Below are positions 9,384 through 16,827 of a stretch of 38,063 nucleotides of DNA, piece after piece. Origin of the DNA: Verrucomicrobiota bacterium (GTDB lineage: Bacteria > Verrucomicrobiota > Verrucomicrobiia > Opitutales > Opitutaceae); NCBI GenBank assembly GCA_019136515.1, contig JAGVUB010000159.1, positions 1 to 38,063 on the forward strand, written 5' to 3'. The position numbers and the translations under genes are program-made. Under the pieces are notes generated by a model that was given only the letters and a program-made list of their open reading frames with translations, did not search any database and had not been told where the DNA came from. Each line of letters begins with the position of its first letter. Within the stretch, counting starts at the first letter, position 1.

Positions 9384-10391
9384 ATGGTGCGCCACCGCAA
9401 TCCCGACACGGTCGAGGCCTTCGCCGGCAAACGCGTGCTGATCACCGGCGGGCTCGGCTTCATCGGCTCCAACCTCGCCCGGGAACTTGTGCGGCGCGGG
9501 GCCAACGTGCTGGTCGTCGACAGCCTGATCCCCGAATACGGCGGCGCGCTGCGCAACATCCGTGGAATCGAGAAGCAGGTGCAGGTGAACCTTGCCGACG
9601 TGCGCGACGCGCATGTGCTGCCGGTGCTGCTGAAGGACCGCGACGTGCTCTTCAACCTCGCCGGGCAGACGAGCCACCTCGACTCGATCCACGATCCGGA
9701 GACCGATCTGGAGATCAACTGCCGCGCGCAGCTCTCCATCCTCGAGGCGTGCCGGAAGCACAACCCCGGCATCGCCGTCGTTTTCGCCAGCACGCGCCAG
9801 ATCTACGGCAAGCCCGACTACCTGCCCGTCGACGAGAAGCACCCGATCCGGCCGGTCGACGTGAACGGCATCAACAAGTGCGCCGGCGAGTGGTACCACA
9901 CGCTCTACCACCAGGTGCACGGGCTGCGCACCTGCGTGCTGCGGCTAACCAACACGATCGGCCCGCGGATGCGCGTGAAGGACGCGCGGCAGACGTTCCT
10001 GGGCGTGTGGGTGCGCCAGCTCCTCGAGGGCAAGCCGATCGAGGTGTGGGGCGGCGAGCAGTTGCGCGACTTCACCTACGTCGACGACTGCGTCGAAGCT
10101 TTGCTGCTCGCGGCGCGGCATCCGGCTGCGGCCGGGCGCGTGTTCAATTTGGGTGGCCGCGAGCGCGTTTCGCTGGCGGAGTTGGCTCGGCTGATGGTCG
10201 AAGCCAACGGAAGCGGCGAGTACGCAGTGCGCGCGTTTCCCGCCGAGCGGAAGAAGATCGACATCGGCGACTACTACGCGGACTGGACGCTTATCCGCGA
10301 CACGCTCGGCTGGACGCCGCGCACGGCACTGCCCGTGGCGTTGAAGCGCACGCTGGCCTACTACCGCAAGGAGCTGCGGCACTACCTGTGA
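9384..10391 (+). CDS. NAD-dependent epimerase/dehydratase (extended SDR) lacking the catalytic Tyr
   Basis: A 335-residue extended short-chain dehydrogenase/reductase acting on nucleotide sugars. The Rossmann motif TGGLGFIGSN is at 21-30, D46 should bind the NAD ribose, and NLAGQTSH (91-98) is the usual fourth-strand block. FASTRQIYG (134-142) supplies the active-site Ser/Thr. The YxxxK pair is altered: K165 is kept in NGINKCAGEWY, but the Tyr position (161) is Asn. The C-terminal part (GVWVRQLLEG, LRDFTYVDDCVEALLLA) is the usual sugar-nucleotide binding half. As far as I recall, an NGINK variant occurs in a distinct subfamily, so this is probably lineage-specific chemistry rather than damage. 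It probably provides the keto-sugar or epimer for the aminotransferase 166 bases downstream. Confidence 0.87.
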   Translation: MVRHRNPDTVEAFAGKRVLITGGLGFIGSNLARELVRRGANVLVVDSLIPEYGGALRNIRGIEKQVQVNLADVRDAHVLPVLLKDRDVLFNLAGQTSHLDSIHDPETDLEINCRAQLSILEACRKHNPGIAVVFASTRQIYGKPDYLPVDEKHPIRPVDVNGINKCAGEWYHTLYHQVHGLRTCVLRLTNTIGPRMRVKDARQTFLGVWVRQLLEGKPIEVWGGEQLRDFTYVDDCVEALLLAARHPAAAGRVFNLGGRERVSLAELARLMVEANGSGEYAVRAFPAERKKIDIGDYYADWTLIRDTLGWTPRTALPVALKRTLAYYRKELRHYL

Positions 10392-10557
10392 GCGACGGAC
10401 GCAGACATGACCGCGGCGGCTGCGGTGAGACGAACCGGCCAAGTGGGTCCACTCTCCGACTGGACATGGCGGAGGTGAGCTGCCCGTTCCGTACGGAGCG
10501 CGGGGCGACCGGTCGGAGACCGGTCCTACGGGGCTCTGTGGCATTTCGATTTTCCCC
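10392..10557 (+). other. Intergenic region between sugar epimerase and aminotransferase
   Basis: 166 bases without a convincing ORF. It contains REP-like copy 2 near its right end. No promoter elements or ribosome-binding site were recognised before the ATG at 10558. Confidence 0.5.
10507..10529 (-). repeat. REP-like palindrome with GTAG foot (copy 2)
   Basis: Read on the minus strand, GTAG (10529-10526) is followed by GACCGGTC-TCC-GACCGGTC, a perfect 8-bp stem with a 3-nt loop. It sits 29 bases before the aminotransferase start. Confidence 0.6.
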
Positions 10558-11688
10558 ATGATCGCCAACGCCGACCCGAAAGCCAATCTCGCCACCTGCG
10601 ACGCAGAAGTGCGCGCGGCCATCACGCGCGTGCTCGACAGCGGGCGCTACATTCTCGGTCCGGAGGTGGCGGCGTTCGAGGGCGAGTTCGCCGCGTGGCT
10701 CGGCGCGAAGGCCTGCGTGACGGTGGCCAACGGCACCGACGCAATCGAGCTGGCGCTGCGGGCGGTCGGCGTGCGCGCCGGTGATGGCGTGGTCGTGCCC
10801 GCCAACACGGTGTCGGCGACGATCGCCGCGGTTGTCGCCGCCGGTGGAACTCCGGTTTTCGGCGACGTCGACCCGGCGACGATGACGCTTTCGCCCGAAC
10901 GATTGCGCACGCTCCTGCGCTCGTCGCGCGGCGCGGCGGTGCGCGCGATCGTGCCGGTGCATCTCTACGGACAGCCATGCGCGATGCCGGAGTTCATGGC
11001 GTTGGCCGGCGAGCGTGGGCTGAAGGTCGTCGAGGACTGTGCGCAGGCGCACGGTGCGGCGATTGGCGGGCGCGAGGTCGGCACATGGGGCCACGCGGCG
11101 GCGTTCAGTTTCTATCCAACGAAGAATCTCGCCGCCCTCGGCGATGGCGGCGCGGTCGCGACGAACGACGAACGCGTGGCCGCCGACGTGCAGGCGTTGC
11201 GCCAGTACGGCTGGCGTGAGCGTTACGTGAGCAGCGGCGACGGCGGGCGCAACAGCCGGCTCGACGAGATTCAGGCGGCGGTGCTGCGGGTGCGGTTGCC
11301 GCGCCTCGACACCGAGAACGCGCGTCGCCGCGAACTCGCCGCGGTCTATGCACGGGAGCTGGCCGGAACGGACCTCGTGCTGCCGCCGTCGCCGGACGGT
11401 GAGCTTGTGCCGGTGTTCCATCAATACGCGGTGCGCACGCCCGGGCGCGAGCGGCTCCGAGTGTGGCTGGAGGCGCGGGGGATCGTTGCGCAGACGTTGT
11501 ACCCGGTGCCGCTGCACCGGCAGCCGGCGTTTGCCCAATGGGCGCCGGACGGCGCCGGCGCGCTGGCGGTGTGCGAACGTTGCTGCGCCGAGGTGCTCAG
11601 CTTGCCCGTGCATCCGGCGCTGACGGAGGCCGAGGTGCGCGAAGTCGCCGCCGCAGTGCGCGAGTGGGTGACGAGCGGGCGCGGTTGA
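10558..11688 (+). CDS. DegT/DnrJ/EryC1/StrS-family sugar aminotransferase
   Basis: A 376-residue PLP-dependent fold type I aminotransferase that converts keto-sugar nucleotides to amino sugars using Glu or Gln. NGTDAIELALRA (about 59-70) binds the cofactor phosphate. VVEDCAQAHGA (about 157-167) holds the Asp that contacts the PLP ring nitrogen and the stacking residue. SFYPTKNLAALGDGGAV (about 183-199) contains the Schiff-base Lys. The C-terminal PLHRQPAF block is typical. Length is normal for the family (370-400). The likely substrate is the product of the upstream SDR enzyme. The sugar identity cannot be fixed from sequence. Confidence 0.93.
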   Translation: MIANADPKANLATCDAEVRAAITRVLDSGRYILGPEVAAFEGEFAAWLGAKACVTVANGTDAIELALRAVGVRAGDGVVVPANTVSATIAAVVAAGGTPVFGDVDPATMTLSPERLRTLLRSSRGAAVRAIVPVHLYGQPCAMPEFMALAGERGLKVVEDCAQAHGAAIGGREVGTWGHAAAFSFYPTKNLAALGDGGAVATNDERVAADVQALRQYGWRERYVSSGDGGRNSRLDEIQAAVLRVRLPRLDTENARRRELAAVYARELAGTDLVLPPSPDGELVPVFHQYAVRTPGRERLRVWLEARGIVAQTLYPVPLHRQPAFAQWAPDGAGALAVCERCCAEVLSLPVHPALTEAEVREVAAAVREWVTSGRG

Positions 11689-11751
11689 GATCGCAGGACG
11701 ATGGTGCGGCTTGCAGACGGCAGCGGAACCGTCGAGTCTCGCGCCACGCCC

Positions 11752-12613
11752 ATGAGCGAGAACGCCCCGACCCTGTCCATCGTGATCCCGCTGTACCGCA
11801 GCGCGGGACGACACGCTCGGCGTGTGCCGCCGGATCCTGGAGACATGCCCGGTGCCGGTGGTCGTGGCGAGCCATGCGCGCAATTTCGGCGAGCACAACG
11901 CCGTGATGACGGGGCTGCGCCACGCGCGTGGTCGTTGGGTGGTGACGATGGACGACGACGGCCAGAATCCGCCCTCCGAGGTGCCGAAGTTGCTCGCGGC
12001 GGCGCAGAGCGGCGGACACGACGTCGTGTTTGGCGACTACTCCGCGGCGAAGGAGCATGCGGCGTGGCGCAACTGGGGCAGCCGTTTCACCAATGCGGTG
12101 GCCGGGTGGCTCCTGGACAAGCCACGCGGGCTGTACCTCTCGAGCTTCCGGTGCCTGAGCCGGTTCATCGTCGACGAGATCGTGCGCTACGAGGGGCCGT
12201 ATCCGTACATCGACGGCCTGATTTTGCAGAGCACCCGGGCGGTGACAGCGATCCGGGTCGCGCACAAGGTGCGTGCGCAGGGCGAGAGCGGCTACAACCT
12301 GCGCCGGCTGGTGCGGCTGTGGCTAAACATGTTCACGAGCTTCTCGGTGGCGCCGCTCCGGGCGGCGACGGTGCTCGGGCTGGCGCTGAGCGTGCTCGGC
12401 GTGCTGGGCGTGGCGGGCGTGGGGTACCTATACCTCGTCGGCGCGGGGCCGGCCTTCGGCTGGGGCTCGCTGATGAGCGCGCTGCTGGTGTTTTCGGGCG
12501 CGCAGCTGGTGATGCTCGGGGTGATCGGCGAGTACCTCGGCCGCGCGTACCTCACCGCCAACCGGCGCCCGCAGTCGGTCGTGCGCGAGGTGTGGCGCGG
12601 CGGGAAGGCGTGA
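11752..12613 (+). pseudogene. Broken GT2 glycosyltransferase (GtrB/ArnC/DPM1-like), internal deletion with frameshift
   Basis: The gene starts at ATG 11752 with SENAPTLSIVIPLYRSA, the family N-terminus. At about 11802 the coding frame shifts, and homology resumes in the next frame with DDTLGVCRRILETCP (from about 11805 to 12613). In related polyprenyl-phosphate glycosyltransferases about 30 residues, including the VDDGS strand that binds the nucleotide, lie between these points. They are missing here, so about 100 bases appear deleted together with the frame change. The rest is intact: NFGEHNAVMTGL, VTMDDDGQNPP, and two C-terminal helices with GEYLGR. The family moves sugars from UDP/GDP donors to polyprenyl phosphate at the inner membrane. 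Translation from GTG 11822 would give 263 residues without the first strand and is unlikely to be active. A sequencing or assembly error is the main alternative. Confidence 0.75.
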
Positions 12614-12659
12614 GGTTGCGGTCGCCGCCCAGCGGGGCGCCGCTTCCGCGCCGTCGGGC

Positions 12660-13505
12660 TTACCGGTAGCCGAAGAGCTGGATCTTCCAGGCGCGGGCCT
12701 GCTCGATGACGCGCGGCTTTTCGAGCATGATGGTGTTGTCGGCCTCGAGGGCGGCGTGCTCGATGCCGGCGTCGCGCATGCTCTCGAGCGTGCGTAACCC
12801 GAAAACGGGCACGTCGAAGCGGTAGTCCTGCCGCGGCTTGACGGTTTTGACGAAGAGCAGGTGGTCGGTCTTGAACTCGCCGGCGCGGCGCAGCATGGCG
12901 TCGGTGCCCTCGAAGGCCTCGACGGCGACGACGGTGCCCTTGCGGACGACGACGCCCTGGCCGATGTCGAGACGGGCGACCTCCTTGGCGATGTGGATGC
13001 CGTGCTGGAGGAACTCGTCGGGCACGGAGAACTTGCCGGTCATCGGGCCCGCGGAGGCGAGTTCGTCGTCGAGGAAGGAGCGGGCGTCGAGCAGGGTGAC
13101 GCCGAGGGCGGCGATCTCCTGGGCGAGGGCGCCGAAGATGGTCTCGGCGTTGCGGCGTTTGAGGGAGAAAAGGATACGGGCGGCCTTGAAGTCGGGGTGG
13201 AGGCCCTTGAAGAGGCGGCGCGGGGTGATCTGGCCGGCCATGATGGCGTAGCCGGCGCGGAACTTCTCGAGGGAGTCGAGGGCCTTGCCGAGCTGGCCGA
13301 CGAGCAGCATGCGGCGCTCGGCCTCGGGGAAGCAGGCGAAGAGCTCGGCGGGCGTCTCCTCCTCGAAGGCGATGAGGCGCAGCGGCACGCCGGCGCGGCG
13401 GATCGCGGCAGCCACGCGGATCGGATACTGGCCCTGGCCGGCGATCAGGGCGATCGGGCGGGCGGGATCGAAATCGGCGGGGAGGAAACGGGAGAGGGCT
13501 GGCAC
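12660..13505 (-). CDS. lpxI: UDP-2,3-diacylglucosamine pyrophosphatase LpxI
   Basis: A 281-residue member of the LpxI (DUF1009) family, which cleaves UDP-2,3-diacylglucosamine to lipid X and UMP in lipid A synthesis and replaces LpxH in many bacteria. Visible marks are IALIAGQGQYPIRVA near the N-terminus, the central AGQITPRRLFKG, and the C-terminal LxI_C block with DIGQGVVVRKG, VEAFEGTDAMLRRAG and DVPVFGLRTLESM. Length matches the family (270-290). It shows that the cell builds lipid A and is therefore diderm. It is divergent from the FKBP gene, with a heptamer repeat array between. It converges with the glycosyltransferase pseudogene 47 bases away. Confidence 0.93.
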   Translation of the reverse strand: MPALSRFLPADFDPARPIALIAGQGQYPIRVAAAIRRAGVPLRLIAFEEETPAELFACFPEAERRMLLVGQLGKALDSLEKFRAGYAIMAGQITPRRLFKGLHPDFKAARILFSLKRRNAETIFGALAQEIAALGVTLLDARSFLDDELASAGPMTGKFSVPDEFLQHGIHIAKEVARLDIGQGVVVRKGTVVAVEAFEGTDAMLRRAGEFKTDHLLFVKTVKPRQDYRFDVPVFGLRTLESMRDAGIEHAALEADNTIMLEKPRVIEQARAWKIQLFGYR

Positions 13506-13572
13506 GGTTGGGCGGCGGATCGGCCTTCAGCACGGCGCAGAGGGTGGCGGGGGTCAAGGGCGAGGAGCGAGC

Positions 13573-13722
13573 GACGGAGGACAGAGGACGGACGGCGGAG
13601 GACTGGGGACAGACGACGGAGGCGGAGAACCGCGGACTGGGTACGGCAGTGGCGAACACCAGGTGGCCGGTGCGGATGCCGAGCAGGGAAGGGCGGACGA
13701 CCGAGGACTGCGGAGCGGAGAC
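13573..13722. repeat. Heptanucleotide repeat array (consensus near GGAGGAC)
   Basis: From 13576 successive 7-mers read GGAGGAC, AGAGGAC, GGACGGC, GGAGGAC, TGGGGAC, AGACGAC, GGAGGCG, GAGAACC, GCGGACT. After a 56-bp gap the period returns at 13695-13722 (GGACGAC, CGAGGAC, TGCGGAG, CGGAGAC). This fills most of the 280-bp space between lpxI and the FKBP gene and resembles the degenerate short tandem heptamer repeats known from cyanobacterial genomes. Function is unknown. Confidence 0.6.
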
Positions 13723-13785
13723 GCGCGCCGAAGCGGCGAGAATCGGGCTTCCCTCGGACCGGGGCCATCTCTAGCAACAGCGCCG

Positions 13786-14574
13786 ATGCGTACACTTCTG
13801 GTTGGTGCCCTTGTCCTTTCCAACGCGGCCGTCTGGGCCGCCGATACCGCCCAGCCGGCAGCCGCCGCGGCGCCTGCGCCGGCAGCGGCTCCCGCGCCGG
13901 CCGCGCCCGAGGCGTTGCCTCCGGCTCCCGCGAAGCTCACGCCCGAGCAGGAGAAACAGGCGTTCATGGTGCAGGGCTACTTCATGGCCCAGCAGTTCGG
14001 CCTCTCCAGCGTCGTCAAGGAGCTGCGGATGAACGCCGACGAAGTGGCCGCGCTGGTGCAGGGCATGGCCTACGCGGCCAAGGGGGAGGAGCTGCCGTTC
14101 CAGTTCGACGCGATCATACCCGGCGCGCAGGCGTTCTTCGAGGGTCGGGCGGCCGTGTCGGCGCAGGAACGCGCGGCGGAGGCCAAGGTCTGGGCCGACG
14201 CGAACACCGCGTTCCTCGCGAAGGTCGACGCCGACAAGGCCGTGACCAAGACCGCCTCGGGCCTGCGCTACCAGATCGTCGAGGCCGGCTCGGCTGAGAA
14301 GCCCACGGCGACCAGCACCGTGAAGGCGCGCTACACCGGCAAGCTTTGCGACGGCAAGGTCTTCGACAGCACCGACAAGAACGGTGGCGAGCCGATCGAG
14401 TTTTCGCTCGCCGGCGTGGTGAAGGGCTGGACCGAGGGCCTGCAGCTCATCGGCAAGGGCGGCAAGATCCGCCTCTGGGTTCCCGCCGAGCTCGGTTATG
14501 GCAATCAAGCCGGTGGCCCGCTGCCGGCCGGCTCGGTGCTCGATTTCGAAGTCGAGCTCGTCGACTTCAAATAA
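13786..14574 (+). CDS. Secreted FKBP-type peptidyl-prolyl isomerase (FkpA/Mip-like)
   Basis: A 262-residue protein. Residues 1-18 form a signal peptide with probable cleavage after VWA. An Ala/Pro-rich linker follows (about 20-50). A helical FkpA_N dimerisation segment (about 52-150) contains EQEKQAFMVQGYFMAQQFG. The FKBP domain (about 158-262) shows VKARYTGKLCDGKVFDST, the WTEGLQLIGKGGKIRLWVP block and ELGYGN near the end. It catalyses cis-trans proline isomerisation and acts as a chaperone in the periplasm or outer envelope. Start at ATG 13786, the first residue of the signal peptide. A strong terminator follows. The residues normally lining the active site (Tyr, Asp-Ser, Trp, Tyr) are recognisable. 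Confidence 0.93.
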   Translation: MRTLLVGALVLSNAAVWAADTAQPAAAAAPAPAAAPAPAAPEALPPAPAKLTPEQEKQAFMVQGYFMAQQFGLSSVVKELRMNADEVAALVQGMAYAAKGEELPFQFDAIIPGAQAFFEGRAAVSAQERAAEAKVWADANTAFLAKVDADKAVTKTASGLRYQIVEAGSAEKPTATSTVKARYTGKLCDGKVFDSTDKNGGEPIEFSLAGVVKGWTEGLQLIGKGGKIRLWVPAELGYGNQAGGPLPAGSVLDFEVELVDFK

Positions 14575-14610
14575 GAGGCGGCGCCGCCGACCCGGCACGC
14601 CGTTTGATTC

Positions 14611-14640
14611 ACAAAAGGCGCCCTGACGGGCGCCTTTTGT
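14611..14640. terminator. Bidirectional terminator between FKBP gene and cNMP-binding gene
   Basis: ACAAAAGGCGCCC (14611-14623) pairs perfectly with GGGCGCCTTTTGT (14628-14640) around a 4-nt loop. The A and T runs allow termination in both directions between the convergent genes. Confidence 0.9.
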
Positions 14641-14694
14641 GTTCAGGGTTCGGCGACAGGGGGCGGATCCTCGCGCCGGCCCGGGCGCGGGGCG

Positions 14695-15150
14695 TCAGTT
14701 CTGTTCCTTGAGGAAGGCCTTGAGGAAGGCGACGCTGCTGTTCATCTGCGCCAGGCGCCGGGCCATGCCGGTCGCCACGGCCTTGTAGAACTTCGCCGCG
14801 GTCACGGGATTGGTGTCCAGGAAACCCTGCAGGGTGACGTACGGGATGAGGGCGATGTCGGTCGCCTCGAGCGCGGTGCCGGTGGCCGAGCGCAGCCCCT
14901 TGCCGAAGAGGGCCATCTCCCCGATGTAGCTGCCGCTGCTGAGCACCGCCACCTCCTCGTCGCCGCCCTCGGGCGCCTGCTTCGTGATCCGCAGCGAACC
15001 GTTGGTGATGACGACGAGGCTCTCACCGGGTTCGTTCTCGCGGAACAGGCAGACCCCGGGCTCGATCCGGGAGCGTTGCGTGATGGCTTTCATGGCGGAG
15101 AGCTCAACCTGGTTGAACTCGGCGAAGAGCGGGCACTCGTTCAGGGACAT
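14695..15150 (-). CDS. Cyclic nucleotide-binding domain protein (Crp-like sensor without HTH)
   Basis: A 151-residue protein consisting almost only of one cNMP-binding beta-roll. FAEFNQVELSAM opens the domain, IEPGVCLFRENEPGESLVVI is the first conserved Gly/Asp-type block, and SGSYIGEMALFGKGLRSATGTALEATDIA is the phosphate-binding cassette with the usual GE.AL..... R.AT pattern. A C-terminal helix (about 115-151) follows and there is no helix-turn-helix, so it is not a Crp-type DNA-binding factor by itself. Ligand and partner are unknown. The second ATG (15150) is preferred over 15156 because GGAG lies seven bases before it. It is divergent from the AmpG-like permease gene. Confidence 0.85.
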   Translation of the reverse strand: MSLNECPLFAEFNQVELSAMKAITQRSRIEPGVCLFRENEPGESLVVITNGSLRITKQAPEGGDEEVAVLSSGSYIGEMALFGKGLRSATGTALEATDIALIPYVTLQGFLDTNPVTAAKFYKAVATGMARRLAQMNSSVAFLKAFLKEQN

Positions 15151-15371
15151 GGACATACTCCGGTTGGTGGCGTGGGTCGCGGTGGTGGTGGAGGGTGGAC
15201 ACGGGGGGACCATCGGGCGGCACTCTGCCAGCGGAGCGGGCGGGGCGCGAGAGTGTTTTCCGGCGACGCGCGTGGCGCGGGCGGCGGCGGCGCGAGGACC
15301 ACCGAAGACGGAGGCCGGCTTTGACCGCCGCCGTTTCCCCCTCCAGCGTGCTCCGTCCCCACGAGCAACCC

Positions 15372-16652
15372 ATGGAACGAAACGACACGAGCGCCGCGCG
15401 CGCCTGGAGCTGGATCCCCTCGCTGTACTTCACGCAGGGGCTGCCCAACGCCGCGGCGGCGGCGCTCTCGGTGGTGGTCTACAAGAACCTCGGCGTCTCC
15501 AACACCGACATCGCGCTCTACACGGGCTGGCTCTACCTGCCGTGGGTGATCAAGCCGTTGTGGTCGCCGCTGGTCGAACTGCTCGGCCGCAAGCGTGGGT
15601 GGATCGTGGCGACGCAGTTCGTGATGGGGGCGCTGCTGGCGTCGGTCGCGCTCGCGTTGCCGGGGCCGGAGTATTTCCGGGCGACGCTGGCGCTGTTCTG
15701 GCTGATCGCGTTCGGCTCGGCCACGCACGACATCGCGGCGGACGGGTTCTACCTGTTGGCGTTGCCGGAGCACCAGCGCGCGGCGTTTGTGGGTGTGCGC
15801 AGCACCTTCTTCCGGCTGGCGATGCTGGCGGGGCAGGGCGGGCTGGTGCTGCTCGCTGGGGTGTGGATGGAGCGCGGGCTCGCGCCGGCGCAAGCGTGGC
15901 GGGGGGTGTTCTGGCTGCTCGGCGGATGGTTGGTGGCGGTCGGGTTGCTGCACGCGTTCGTGCTGCCGCGGCCAGCCGGGGACGGGCCGGCGCCGCACCG
16001 GCGGGCCCTGCTGGCGGAGTGGTGGGCGGTGTTCGCGGCGTTCTTCCGCAAGCCGGGCATCGCGACGGCGCTCGCGTTCATGCTCCTGTACCGTTTCGCG
16101 GAGGCTCAGCTCACCAAGCTCGTCCAGCCGTTCCTGCTCGATCCGCGCGCCGAGGGCGGGCTGGCGCTCACGACGAAGCAGGTGGGCCTGTTCTACAACA
16201 CGATTGGGGTGGCGGCGCTGCTCGCCGGCGGCCTGCTCGGCGGCTGGATCGTGTCGCGCCGGGGCTTGAAACGGCTGCTCTGGCCGATGGCGCTGGCGCT
16301 CAATGTGCCGAATCTCGTCTACGTCTATCTCTCGCTCGTGCAGCCCGAATCGCTGACGGCCATCGGCGGGGCAGTGGCGGTGGAACAGTTTGGCTACGGG
16401 TTCGGATTCACCGCGTACATGCTCTACCTGATGCTCTTTGCCGAGGGGCCGAACAAGACCGCCCACTACGCGATCTGCACCGGCTTCATGGCGCTGGGCA
16501 TGATGCTGCCCGGGATGATGTCGGGCTGGCTGCAGGCGCAGCTTGGCTATGTGAATTTCTTCGGCTGGGTCTGCCTGGCGACGATCCCGTCGTTCGTGGT
16601 GACGGCGCTGATCAAGGTCGACGACCACTTCGGGCGGGCCCGCGCGCGGTGA
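15372..16652 (+). CDS. AmpG-like MFS permease
   Basis: A 426-residue major facilitator with twelve predicted helices, of the PAT/AmpG subgroup. The N-terminal signature SLYFTQGLPNAAA and LYTGWLYLPWVIKPLWSPLVELLGR (helix 2 and the loop 2-3 motif) is typical, and AFGSATHDIAADGFYLL corresponds to the helix 4-5 motif with the conserved D-IA-DG. AmpG proper imports GlcNAc-anhydroMur-peptides for cell-wall recycling. Many Bacteroidota and Verrucomicrobiota paralogues exist with unproved substrates, so muropeptide transport is an inference. The ATG at 15372 precedes the first helix. The frame is open upstream without a better start. Confidence 0.85.
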   Translation: MERNDTSAARAWSWIPSLYFTQGLPNAAAAALSVVVYKNLGVSNTDIALYTGWLYLPWVIKPLWSPLVELLGRKRGWIVATQFVMGALLASVALALPGPEYFRATLALFWLIAFGSATHDIAADGFYLLALPEHQRAAFVGVRSTFFRLAMLAGQGGLVLLAGVWMERGLAPAQAWRGVFWLLGGWLVAVGLLHAFVLPRPAGDGPAPHRRALLAEWWAVFAAFFRKPGIATALAFMLLYRFAEAQLTKLVQPFLLDPRAEGGLALTTKQVGLFYNTIGVAALLAGGLLGGWIVSRRGLKRLLWPMALALNVPNLVYVYLSLVQPESLTAIGGAVAVEQFGYGFGFTAYMLYLMLFAEGPNKTAHYAICTGFMALGMMLPGMMSGWLQAQLGYVNFFGWVCLATIPSFVVTALIKVDDHFGRARAR

Positions 16653-16827
16653 GCGGTGGGGCGGGCAACGGCGCGGCGCCGAGCGCAGAATCTGCGGGGG
16701 CGGGAAATCAGGAGGTCGGATTTTGGCTGACCACTGATGGGCTTCGCCAACGGCGAAGCTTTGGAGGTGTCCTCCGGCTGATCGCCTCCGGGACGCGGTG
16801 GTCGGCGCCCGCTGATCGCGGGCGGGA
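16653..16827. other. Intergenic region with palindrome between convergent genes
   Basis: 175 bases between the AmpG-like gene and the DUF2330 gene. GCTTCGCC-AAC-GGCGAAGC (16741-16759) is a perfect palindrome followed by TTT and could terminate the plus-strand gene. GCTGATCGC occurs twice (from 16777 and 16811). No ORF is credible. Confidence 0.45.

Noticed and set aside
10392-10557. Small ORF between the epimerase and aminotransferase genes
   Set aside because: No start codon with a ribosome-binding site gives more than a short low-complexity peptide, and the space includes a REP-like element.
16741-16759. Palindrome considered as another REP-like copy
   Set aside because: A perfect stem (GCTTCGCC-AAC-GGCGAAGC), but neither side has GTAG or GGAG directly at the foot. 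Kept only as a possible terminator.
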